This document shows positions 24,475 to 34,641 of a stretch of 64,000 nucleotides of DNA, one piece after another. Both the position numbers and the translations under genes were made by a program. Source of the DNA: Podarcis raffonei (Eukaryota; Chordata; Lepidosauria; Squamata; Lacertidae). The DNA is taken from assembly GCF_027172205.1 (NCBI RefSeq), contig NC_070614.1, positions 50,656,001-50,720,000 of the forward strand, given 5' to 3'. How positions within the stretch are numbered: position 1 is the first letter of the stretch; each line of letters starts with the position of its first letter. The notes below the pieces were generated by a model. It was not told where the DNA came from. It was given only the letters and a program-made list of their open reading frames with translations, and did no database searches.

Positions 24475-25393
24475 TACTATACCGACTGATTCTTTTAAAG
24501 TAGCAAGGGAATACCTTTGTATGCCTCCACCTGTTGTCAGCTGAGAGTTACTGAAAGTACTGCTAATGTGTTTGGTTTGGCAGCTTAAAGAGTGTCACAC
24601 TCTTTAAGCACATTCATATATTTATAATAGAAAGGCACTGGAAAGAAAGAATATTGTTTACTCCTTCTAAACATACAAATGGTTGTTTGCAGCACATGAA
24701 ACTTTCAGGTTAAAAAGTAAGGATGTATGCTGCCCCAGTTTATGCTCCATATTTGATCACACCATTATTAATGTGGGCACAGAACAACTGAATGCCTGAG
24801 TACAGGTACATGCATAAGTCACAGCTTGCCTGAAGGGATGTTCCTGCAAGCTTTATTTTTGTGATAACTTCTTGACTTGCCTTGAGTGTGCTCTCGTTTG
24901 GGATAGGGGGATAGAGTCCACTGTGCATACAGTCGTTAATTTTTGAGAAAAGGTTCTGACAAAGCCTGGCAAAAATATTATTTCACATCCTGAAATATTA
25001 CTGCGAACAGATTTAGCGTGTGTTTAATGGTGTGACTTCCAGCTGCAGGAGAGTTCTCAATCACCTATACCTAACTATACATCAATATCTCTAAAACTGG
25101 CATTCACGAATGCAAAACCTAACAGTCAAATTCAATTACCTTAAGCATGTGTTGAAAAGCATTTCATACCCGGGGAAGTGCTACAGAAATTATAAGCAAA
25201 AAAACATACCTCCAAGTTAGTAGTATGATGGCAAAATAATCCTCACTCCCTGTGAGCTATTTTTTCCTTCTTGCTTTGAGGGTGGGGTGGGTTTGGGGTT
25301 TTTATTTTTTTTTTTGTACAATCCAGCAGTTTATAGACTTTATGAATCAAATATAAATGAGAGCAACCATATGATGCCATTTTCTGCACACTA
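24475..25393. other. AURKB intron 1, no element recognised
   Basis: Unique intron sequence between two Tigger-like MITEs; no exon or RNA seen. Confidence 0.4.
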
Positions 25394-25619
25394 CAGTGGT
25401 ACCTCGGGTTAAGTAATTAATTCGTTCCGGAGGGCCGTACTTAACCTGAAACTGTTCTTAACCTGAAGCACTACATTAACTAATGGGGCCTGCTGCTGCC
25501 GCCGCACCGTCAGAGCACGATTTCTGTTCTCATCCTGAAGCAAAGTTCTTAACCCGAGGTACTATTTCTGGGTTAGTGGAGTCTGTAACCTGAAGCGTAT
25601 GTAACCCGAGGTACCACTG
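25394..25619. mobile_element. Tigger/pogo-like MITE
   Basis: CAGTGGTACCTCGGGTTAAG to AACCCGAGGTACCACTG with TA flanks; a near-consensus copy. Confidence 0.85.
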
Positions 25620-26157
25620 TATTTTGGAATAAACGCCTTAACTGCACTATAAACATTTTTAAAAAACAGCACCATACCATTTCAAGCAGCGGGGGGGGGG
25701 GGAGTTACTGGGAACTGTAGATTGGGTAAGGGTGCTGCTGAGTTGTTAGGAAACACCCCCCCCAAAACACACACACACACAAAAAGATCTATGATTCGCA
25801 GAGCAGTTCAACAGCCAATCCCTCCTCACAGGGAATTTTAGAAGGGGCATAGGGGTGTCTCCTAACATCTCTCAGCACCCTTAGCAAACTATAGTTCCCA
25901 GGATTATGGGGGGGTGGAGATCCATGATTGTTTAAAAAACTAGGAAGCTGCTTTCAATGCATAGTGAGGATTGGGCCTTTTACCCCGAGATCCACCCAAC
26001 CCCATGCAGCCCTGTGGCTCTCCTTGCAATACCAGATCCCAGTCTCCCATCAGGTCCGGGAGAGTGGGAGCCGCAGTCCTGAAGGGGCACACGGGGGATC
26101 CCCGTCCCTGCCCCGCCGACCCCTTTTCCCTCCCACCGGCCCGCGAGATTCTCTTAC

Positions 26158-26240
26158 CTGCCAGCCAACAGCCTCCCATCCGCGTCGCCGCAAAAACGCC
26201 TTTGCCTTCGCTTTTCAAATCTGCCCTCCCGAAGCCCTAT
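26158..26240 (-). other. AURKB: AURKB non-coding exon 1 (5' UTR)
   Basis: On the minus strand a strong donor, CAG|GTAAGAG, ends an exon at 26158. It can join the acceptor TCTTTCAG in front of 23373, the exon that carries the start codon at 23355. The 5' limit is a guess from the promoter motifs just upstream. The first intron would be about 2.8 kb. The join is inferred, not proven by transcripts. Confidence 0.65.
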
Positions 26241-26460
26241 TGGCTGCCGCCGCGTTCCAGACGCGCCTCCTAATTGGTTACCAGAAGCCAGCTGCTCCGC
26301 CTCCCCTTCCGAGGGAGCGGGTCTCCCGTTTTCTCATTGGCTAATGGAAGGGCCTCTCGCGCGCCTCTCCGTCCCTTTGCATTGGTCAAGTTTCGAGCAT
26401 GCGGGTTAGGAAAGGGGGCGGGATTTGCAAAGGAGAGGAAGGGTACCGATTGGCTGCTTC
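26205..26460 (-). promoter_or_regulatory. AURKB promoter: CHR element and CCAAT boxes
   Basis: GC-rich, repeat-free DNA just upstream of exon 1. On the minus strand it holds TTTGAA (26214-26219), the core of the cell-cycle homology region (CHR), and five CCAAT boxes (read as ATTGG on the plus strand at 26239, 26273, 26336, 26381 and 26449). CHR plus multiple CCAAT boxes is the known design of G2/M promoters bound by DREAM/MuvB and NF-Y, and the human AURKB promoter is of this kind. There is no TATA box. Confidence 0.6.
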
Positions 26461-26959
26461 TCTGCGCCCTTGACGATGCTCACTCCCGGTTGGTTAAGTC
26501 GGGAGATGCCCGAGCGCAAGCTTAGTGGTTACGAGGACCTTGTCAATCTCCCCCACACACCAAAGCCGGCCAATCAGAAACGAGAAGAGGCAACGTAGGG
26601 CGGGATATGTCGGCCATTTTGTGAAACGACAAGCATTGGGAGACGTGAGCCGAAAAAGGGATGGATGGCCGCCAGGTAAACAGCACACCCTGGAAACAAG
26701 GGGGGAAGGGGCGGGGCCAGTGTAGAAAGAGCGGCCAATGGTCTTTCCGCTAGGCGTATTCCACCAATTGAAGACGAAGGTGGAAGTAGGCGGGCCAACG
26801 CGCGACTGATGGACACTTCAGTTGACCAATCACACGAAAATAGAAGTGTAAGAGTTGGAAGGGCCACCCAAGGATCATCTAGTCGAACCCCGAGCAATGC
26901 AGGAATCAGAAAAACAGCACAGCTAACCAATAGGATTAAGTAGAGAAATAAAACTTAAT

Positions 26960-26973
26960 TCTGCTTTTGTAAC
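26960..26973 (-). terminator. snRNA 3' box of SNORD118
   Basis: GTTACAAAAGCAGA on the minus strand, about 30 nt past the end of U8. It fits the GTTTN0-3AAARNNAGA 3' box used by Integrator to end snRNA-class transcripts. Confidence 0.6.
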
Positions 26974-27003
26974 GTTTGAGTTTAGAGAAGGATCGTCAGT
27001 AAA

Positions 27004-27137
27004 AATCAGAAAGGAGCAGGCCGGGGCGTTGCTGTTCCCCGGCCAGCGGAGACTCTAATCATGTCTCATGCGCTCTCCGTTCATCATGTTCTGTTCTCCC
27101 GGAGGAGGAACAGGTAAGGATATACCTCACTGACGAT
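27004..27137 (-). ncRNA. SNORD118: U8 small nucleolar RNA (C/D box)
   Basis: A 134-nt minus-strand gene closely matching vertebrate U8 from memory. It begins ATCGTCAG, then has the highly conserved CCTTACCTGTTCCTCCTCC (27101-27119), the 5' region known to pair with 28S rRNA. Next come a C box (ATGATGA within AACATGATGAACGGAG), GCATGAGACATGATTA, GTCTC, a GC-rich hairpin and the terminal D box in TTTCTGATT. U8 is needed for 5.8S and 28S pre-rRNA maturation in the nucleolus. In human it lies in the TMEM107 3' UTR; here it is on the same strand, 3.1 kb past the TMEM107 stop. It has its own promoter and 3' box, annotated separately. Confidence 0.95.
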
Positions 27138-27178
27138 AGCGAGCATGTCTGGACGCTGGGGCCGCCATTTTGCGCACA

Positions 27179-27365
27179 GCCTCTCAGGTCACGGTGGCGC
27201 AAAAGTGAGCTGCCTTGGAAACTCTTCACGAGAGATTAAAACACCTCCCGCTGCGGCATTCTGCACCGTTTCCCGCGGCAAAGCTCTTTGCGCAGAGCGG
27301 CATATAACAACCCGGCCGAAGAGCCGCCTGCTTTCCCAGGGTGCCATGCGCCAGCTCATTTGCAT
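27179..27365 (-). promoter_or_regulatory. snRNA-type promoter of SNORD118 (PSE, SBS, octamer)
   Basis: Three elements sit at the spacing used by vertebrate Pol II snRNA genes. A proximal sequence element-like CCACCGTGACCTGAGAGGC lies at 27179-27197, 42-60 nt before the U8 start. A ZNF143/Staf-like site, CTTTCCCAGGGTGCCATGCG, lies at 27331-27350. A perfect octamer, ATTTGCAT, lies at 27358-27365, about -220, forming the distal element. No TATA follows the PSE, as expected for Pol II rather than Pol III. Confidence 0.75.
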
Positions 27366-27449
27366 GGGGCGGTGACGTCGCTCGAGTTGATGCAAGGGCA
27401 GCCTTACCGTATTTACTGGGAGGAGCCGGGCAGAGCCAGGGGCCTCCGC

Positions 27450-27650
27450 AATTTTGTTTTTTGTAAATAATTTTTATTAATTTTCATTAATAACACTCCA
27501 ATAGATAGAATATCAAATCTTGCCACATCACAATACAAATAATAAAGCCAATTATACATCCCAAATTATATATTTTAAAAAAGACTTCCCATGTTCTGGT
27601 CAGCAGAAATTTTTTTATTTCTTGTTCCTGTTTTTTCTCCTTTATTCCCA
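27450..27650 (-). mobile_element. Probable L1 3' UTR fragment
   Basis: AT-rich stretch with AATAATTTTTATTAATTTTC. Similar tails at 30540-30705 (plus), 50820-51110 (minus) and 59905-60540 (minus, split by a MITE). Confidence 0.45.
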
Positions 27651-27928
27651 ATATCATCGTTCCAATCTTGATCCTTTATCTAAGGGGCCTTTGGAATTTT
27701 GCACGCTGCACCAATGAAAAATAATGGATTCGATAACCATTTGAGACTATGGAGCGTTTAACTTTAGCCGGTTTAATTTTGAATTTTTTTGGGGGGGGGC
27801 AGGGGACAACTCTCCTCCTCTTCATATTTGCTGGAGACTCTCAAGAAAGATTCTGTGGGGATGCCATCTAATTAATGTCTAGGATGCAATGGCCTCCAGA
27901 TATTTATTTTTATTTATTGCACTTATAG

Positions 27929-28275
27929 GTAAAGGTACCCCTGACCATTAGGTCCAGCCGTGGGTGACTCTGGGGTTGTGGTGCTCATCTCGCTTTACTG
28001 GCCGAGGGAACCAGCGTACAGCTTCCGGGTCATGTGGCCAGCATGACTAAGCCGCTTCTGGCAAACCAAAGCAGCACACGGAAACACCGTTTACCTTCCC
28101 GCCGGAGCGGTACCTATTTATCTACTTGCACTTTGACGTGCTTTCGAACTGCTAGGTTGGCAGGAGCAGGGACCGAGCAACGGGAGCTCACCCCATCACG
28201 GGGATTCGAACCGCCCACCTTCTGATCGGCAAGTCCTAGGCTCTGTGGTTTAACCCACAGCGCCACTCGCCTCCC
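27929..28275 (-). mobile_element. Sauria SINE
   Basis: Complete in reverse orientation, from GGTAAAGGTACCCCTGACC to GCGCCACTCGCCTCCC. Confidence 0.9.
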
Positions 28276-28320
28276 AAAGAAGCCATTAAAATACAGTTAA
28301 AAACCATGCAGCATCTAGCA

Positions 28321-28648
28321 CATGGGTAGGCAAACTAAGGCCAGGGGGCTGGATCTGGCCCAATCACCTTCTAAATCCAGCCTGCGGACAGTCCGGGAAT
28401 CAGCGCGTTTTTACATGAGTAGAATGTGTCCTTTTATTTAAAATGCACCTCTGGGTTATTTGTGGGGCCTGCCTGGTGTTTTTACATAAATAGAATGTGT
28501 GCTTTTATTTAAAATGCATCTCTGGGTTATTCATGGGGCATAGGAATTCGTTCATTTTTTGTTTGTTTCTTCAAAATATAGTCCGGCCCCCCACAAGGTC
28601 TGAGGGACAGTGCACTGGTTCCCTGCTGAAAACGTTTGCTGACCCTTG
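28321..28648 (+). mobile_element. hAT-like non-autonomous element
   Basis: CATGGGTAGGCAAACTAAGG to GTTTGCTGACCCTTG with imperfect TIRs and an exact 8-bp duplication ATCTAGCA on both sides. Contains a short internal repeat of the ATTTAAAATGCA segment. Confidence 0.85.
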
Positions 28649-29497
28649 ATCTAGCACAACACATTACAAGCCCCCCCCCCCGAAGTCATTGCAAAAAGAA
28701 TAGTCATCGCCAACATATTTGTCATAACCTACCTCACAGTGTTGTTGGCAAGGATGAAACAGGGAGGAGAGTCATGTGCGACACCTTGATCTCCTTGGCA
28801 GATAAATAGGGTATATAAATGTAATAATAAAATTTGGTCTCCCAGCCTTCTTCCAGGGTCTTTGCGGCAGAAAAAGGGAGGCTTGGCCTATTCATTGCAT
28901 CCTCGTAACAGCCTTCTGGCATTATCCTGAAATGTCCCAACTGGACCCAGTGAACTTCTTAATGGCTGGGCAGGAATTTGAGCTCCAGTCTCCATGGCCC
29001 AGTCCAGTCTATTATCCATTGTCCTAGCCACCTTTCCCACAGGCCGGAAGATGAAGTCTCAGAAGAAGCAAAACGGCCCAGTGAGGAAGGAGAAGCTACT
29101 GGGGGAGCTGCAAGACCTTAGAAGCAGGAGAATGACAATATTTGGCCCACGAGGTTATCTGGAGCAAGCTAGATTTCACAGCCCTGTTTAGGGAAGATTT
29201 TAATGTCTGATGTTTTATTGTATTTTTATTATTTTGTTGGAAGCCGCCCAGAGTGGCTGGGGAAACCCAGCCAGATGGGCGGGGTATAAATAATAAAGTA
29301 TTGTTGTTATCCTAGGAATTGAACTACGCAGGCTTTAAAGGGCTCTAGTTTCATCTACTAGTTTAACTTGGCCATAGCAGCCAATGCAAGGAGGGGGAGA
29401 TGAGAGTCAGTTGATATCACCTTCCTTCAACCTGCGGCTCTCCAAATGTTTTCAGCCCCAGCTGATCTACATAAACCAACAGACTTCATCAACACTA

Positions 29498-29714
29498 CAG
29501 TGGTACCTCGGGTTAAGAACTTAATTCGTTCTGGAGGTCTGTTCTTAACCTGAAACTGTTCTTAACCTGAGGTACTACTTTAGCTAATGGGGTCTCCCAT
29601 GCCGCCGCCATGCAATTTCTGTTCTCATCCTGAAGCAAAGTCCTTAACCCGAGGTACTATTTCTGGGTTAGCGGAGTCTGTAACCTGAAGCGTCTGTAAC
29701 CCGAGGTACCACTG
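29498..29714. mobile_element. Tigger/pogo-like MITE
   Basis: Near-consensus copy with perfect 17-nt ends and TA flanks. Confidence 0.85.
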
Positions 29715-30273
29715 TACTTTAATGATTGCAATCCAAGTGGCAAGGCTCCGGGCGAATTCATAAGGAGGATGTTATTTTATTCAGGTAAAAAAGTGTAATA
29801 AATTTCATACAGCATTCTCTAACTACAATCAAATGTCCTGAATAAATTTTGCACGCACCCGTTATGCCCCCTTAGTCCCTTTTGCAGGGCGGCCCATTAG
29901 GCCACAGGCATGGGCTTCACCATTTCTTCTGAAGGAGGAATTTTGGCACCGCAGATGCATGACCGGAAGCTGGAAAAAGCACGCATGGCTTTGTGCAGCG
30001 ACAGGGCGCTGTTACCACGATTACCGCTGGGGGGAGGCAGCACGCAGCGCAGGAGACGGATCTGTGTTGCTGGAGCTGTGGGTGGCAGCGGGCAATGTGG
30101 TACCAGGGAGGGTCAGAGCCCTCGAACAGGTGGCTCGTTCATTCTACCTCTTCTCCCCAATTGTGCTCAGTCTCTGTTTCCCGGTGCCAGCGCAGCTTGG
30201 CTCTGCTCAGTTGGTTTTCTTGCCCATCTGGAGTCGTCCCCAACAAACGTCTCCTCCGGGGGTGGCAGGGGCT
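29715..30273 (-). other. TMEM107 3' UTR region
   Basis: Unique sequence after the TMEM107 stop with an AATAAA on the minus strand at 29776-29781, giving a 3' UTR near 500 nt. A Tigger-like MITE (29498-29714) lies just past it. SNORD118 is outside this short UTR, unlike the human arrangement. Confidence 0.5.
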
Positions 30274-33200
30274 TCACAGGGGCTTCTTCTTCAAGCCCAA
30301 GACCGAGATGAAAAGCAGTATTTCCACAGCGGCAGGCAAGGCGCTGTCAGGGGGTGAAGACAGACAGAGAGAGGGGAGGGGGTCAGTGCTAAGGAGAAGG
30401 GCTTCCCCCTTCCTGGGGGGAGAAAAACAACGGCTGGGGAACAAACATGTGAAACACACACACGTATGAAAACATAGGAAGGTTCCTGACATGTTAGGGA
30501 TCATGTTAGGAATCAAGGAGTCATGCCAGAAGTTGCAAAAAGACAGCTTGCACTCGCTACGAAGAATCGTATTTGAAAATGCTTGTTTTTGAGGCTTTTT
30601 TTCATTTTCATTGCTGATACGCTTTTTCTTTTTTAATATTCTGATTATTTGATGTGTGTATATGTAAAATCAAAATAAATAAAAAATTTAAAAAGGAAGA
30701 AAGAAAAGAAAACATAGGAAGGGCCTACTGCCCATCTAGTCCAGAATCCTGTTCTCACGGTGGCCAACTAAATGCCTGTGGGAAGCCGACAACACACACA
30801 ACGTAACAGGCTGTTTTTGACTATGTAACTTCTATTTCAAACACAATTCAACATATAATATCTCACAAAGTGTAATTCCATAGACCAACACATCATGCAA
30901 ACAGAACGTATCCGAAAAAATTAAAGTCCAATGGATGGTCAGGAGATAAAGTCCATTCAGTTCCTAAATTAGGTATCGTGCCATACCTTCAAGTTTTCCA
31001 TCTGATATGATATCTACATACAAGGAACATTAGAATCCTCAAAGCAGCGACACGTGGAACACCATAAGATAAGCGTACCATATTGTAGTTATTGCCAATA
31101 TTGCCCACAGCGCTACCAGCGCCCCCTGTTCCGTGTATTAAAAGGTAAAGGTACCCCTGCCCGTACGGGCCAGTCTTGACAGACTCTAGGGTTGTGCGCC
31201 CATCTCACTTAAGAGGCCGGGGGCCAGCGTTGTCCGAAGACACTTCCAGGTCACATGGCCAGCGTGACAAAGCTGCATCTGACGAGCCAGCGCAGCACAC
31301 GGAAACGCCGTTTACCTTCCCGCCAGTAAGCGGTCCCTATTTATCTACTTGCACCTGGGTGTGCTTTCGAACTGCTAGGTTGGCAGGCGCAACTGAGCAA
31401 CGGGAGCGCACCCCGCCACGGGGATTCGAACCGCTGACCTTTCAATCGGCAAGCCCTAGGCGCTGAGGCTTTTACCCACAGCGCCACCCGCATTCTGTGT
31501 ATTAGACGAGGTTTTTTGAATCAAAAATCATGTCAAAAAACTGGGGTTGTCCTATATATGGATAGTAGCGTGGGGGGGGGGAAGCTGTGCGCTGCCGGCC
31601 AGCTGGTTGGCGGCCCACGCTCTAGGGAGCTTCCTGCATGCAGTGGCGTGGAGGGAGCAGCTGCCCACTTCGCCAACCCCCAGCAATGGCCCTGCTGGGG
31701 TGATGGCGCGCATGCAATTCCCCCTAAAAGAAAGTTCAACAACTTTGGGCCATCTCCCCTCATTTTCTTTAAATTTAGTCCCCCAAAATAGGTGGCATCT
31801 TATACATGGGGTCGTCTTATATCCGGAAAAAAATATGGTATATCCACACACATACAGAGCTAAGAGTCTACCTGCAGAAGCCCATGATGTACCAGTAAGT
31901 GACCGTCTCCCAGCGCTCAAAGACGAAAAAGGAGAGGCAGATGGAGGCACTGCAGTGGGCAGCCAAAGCTAGTGGGGAGCAGTCAGGGAAACCGGCGTTT
32001 TAAAGTGAGGCCTGCAGTAGCAGGCAGCTCCACATGAACTGAGCTTCTTGCGCTGGCACAGAAAGGTGCCAGACATTTTGAGCCTGGGGGTGAACTGGGA
32101 GAGAGAAGAAACCATCCCAAAACCAAGGATGAGAGATCAGCCACTCCCCCTCTGAGCATTTGCTGGTTCAAATGTGATTTAGGTGACAGGGACCCACTCC
32201 CCAATAGTCACAAGCCAAGATACCAAAGGCATTTACAATAGTAAAGGTAAAGGGACCCCTGACCATTAGGTCCAGTCGTGGCCGACTCTGGGGTTGTGGC
32301 GCTCATCTCGCTTTATTGGCTGAGGGAGCCAGCATACAGCTTCCGGGTCATGTGGCCAGCATGACTAAGCCAGAGCAGCGCACAGAAACACCATTTACCT
32401 TCCCACTGAAGCGGTACCTATTTATCTACTTGCACTTTGATGTGCTTTCAAACTGCTAGGTTGGCAGGAGCAGGGACCGAGCAACAGGAGCTCACCCCGT
32501 CGTGGGGATTCGAACCGCCGACCTACTGATCGGCAAGTCCTATGCTTATTAGTAAATCTGAGGGCTCATTTGGGGGACAGATCGGGACAGATGTAATTTG
32601 GTTGTGAGGAACCTTTGACCACCGGGTGTTGCTGAACTACAACTCCCCAGTAAGCATGGTCCACGACCAAGGATGATGGGAACTGCAGTTCGGCAACATC
32701 TGGAGGGCCACCAGCTGGTGTATTTTAATGAATGAAATAGCAGTGGGTGTGCCTTCTAGCGGCAGGGACGTCAATCCTACAGAGGCCACAAACATCCCAA
32801 GACACCCTTCTCCACTTTGAACCCAGCTACCGTATTTTTCGCTCTATAGGACGCACTTTTCCCCCTCCAAAAATGAAGGGGAAATGTTTGCGCCCTATGG
32901 AGCAAATGCAGGCTTTCACTGAAGCCTGGAGGCTTTCGCTCTCCAGGCTTCAGGCAGCTATCCACAAGCCTTCGGAGCCCGGCGGGAGTTCCGGCCAGGC
33001 TCCGAAGGCTTGTGGATAGCAGCCTGTTCTGGGGGCTGGGGAAGCTCGGGCTTCCCCCGTCCCCAGCCCCGCAAGCTCTGGGAGCGGCGGCGAGGTTGCG
33101 TGCAATCTTTCCGCCGCTCCTGGACCTGTTTAGGGGGCTGGGGTCGGGGGAAGCTCAGGCTTCCCCCGCCCCAGCCCCGCGGCTAAAAACTAAGCCAAGA

Positions 33201-34561
33201 CAGCGAGCGGGAACCATCTTTGCTCTTTGGGGCTGGGGGGGAAATAAAAATCCCCCCCCTAAAAACTAGGTGCGCCCTATGGTCCGGTGCACCCTATACA
33301 GCAAAAAATACAGTACTTTCTTTGGAGTAGAAATGCCAGCCAATCCTGGCCAATGCAGCCCCAGCTTCCGCATTTCTTCTGCTTCTCCCACTGCTCGGCA
33401 ACGGGCAGCAAGGGAAGGAAGCCCCTTGCCTCGCAAAGCTCTGCCATCAGAGGTGGCCGCCATCTCGACTGACCTGCAGAAAGCAAAGATCCACCAGTAC
33501 AGGCCACTGTCCCACTGTTCAAAGAGGAAGAAGAGCAACGTGATGGAGGCAGAGGCATGGGCGCCTGTGGCTGGAGTGGAAAGGAGGCTCAGTCAGGGAG
33601 CAACAATGCATGAAGGGCAGGAACCCCTCGAGTCCTCCTGGGGCAGCTGTGCGGCATCGGGGCTGGCCTACACAGGGGACGGCAACAACCCAGAACGTCC
33701 GCGTTCCCAAGCGGGAACTGCCTACCAGCCTTCCTCAGCCTTGCGTCCCCCCGATGTCGTAGGACTACAACTCCCATCGTCCACTGCTAGCTTAGCCAGT
33801 GGGTCAGGGATGATGGGCGCTGTAGTCCTACGACATCGGGGGACGCAAAGCTGAAGAACGCTGCCTGATGGACTGAGACGTAAGTGGCTTGGCAAAGCGT
33901 CCAGGAGCGGGCATCCAATATGCCTCAGCGCCTTCCGATGCCCACCTGCACATGCACAAGATAACATGGGCATCTGAGTTCAGTTTTTTTAAGCTCTCAG
34001 GTTCGGCTCCCTCACGTTGCAGGTCTGATGGGTCCAAGTTGCCCTCTCTGTGGCTTCCCTCTGCCACCCACCCCACAAAGACCCCACGTAACCTACGGCC
34101 CTTTTCAAAGGATACAGAGGAGGCTCTGCACATTGTTGAACATGGACACTCCAGAGAGAAAGCCGGCCAACTCCACCGCAAAAAGCCCAAGCGTCACCGA
34201 CAGGGCAACCACCATCCTGAAGGGAGGAAAACCACAGGGAGGGCTACGTCTTGCGTCTCTAGAAAACCTGAAATTCTGAGCCCAATTACAGTGGTACCTC
34301 TGGTTGTGGTACCTCTGGTTGCGGAGGCCCGTTCGCAACATGAAAAGAGCGAAGCCCGCAGTGGCGCGTCTGTGCACGCGCGGGTTACAATCCGCCACTT
34401 CTGCACATGCGCGTGACGTCATTTTGCGCGTCTGCACAAGCGGCAAAACCTGGAAGTAACCCTTTCTGGTACTTCCGGGTCACTGCGGGACATAACCTGA
34501 AGCAAACGTAACATGAGGTACAGTAATCGGTCTCTCTCTCCCCACCCAGCTCCCCAATCCT

Positions 34562-34641
<80 letters not shown>

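Noticed and set aside
33474-33570. Exon 4b as a recent processed or segmental pseudogene piece
   Set aside because: It is single, has intron-type flanks with its own acceptor and donor, correct phase and no frame damage in spite of strong divergence from exon 4a.
33270-33854. A 194-codon plus-strand frame over TMEM107 exon 4b
   Set aside because: It is the antisense shadow of exon 4b and of a MITE end; no protein family resembles it.
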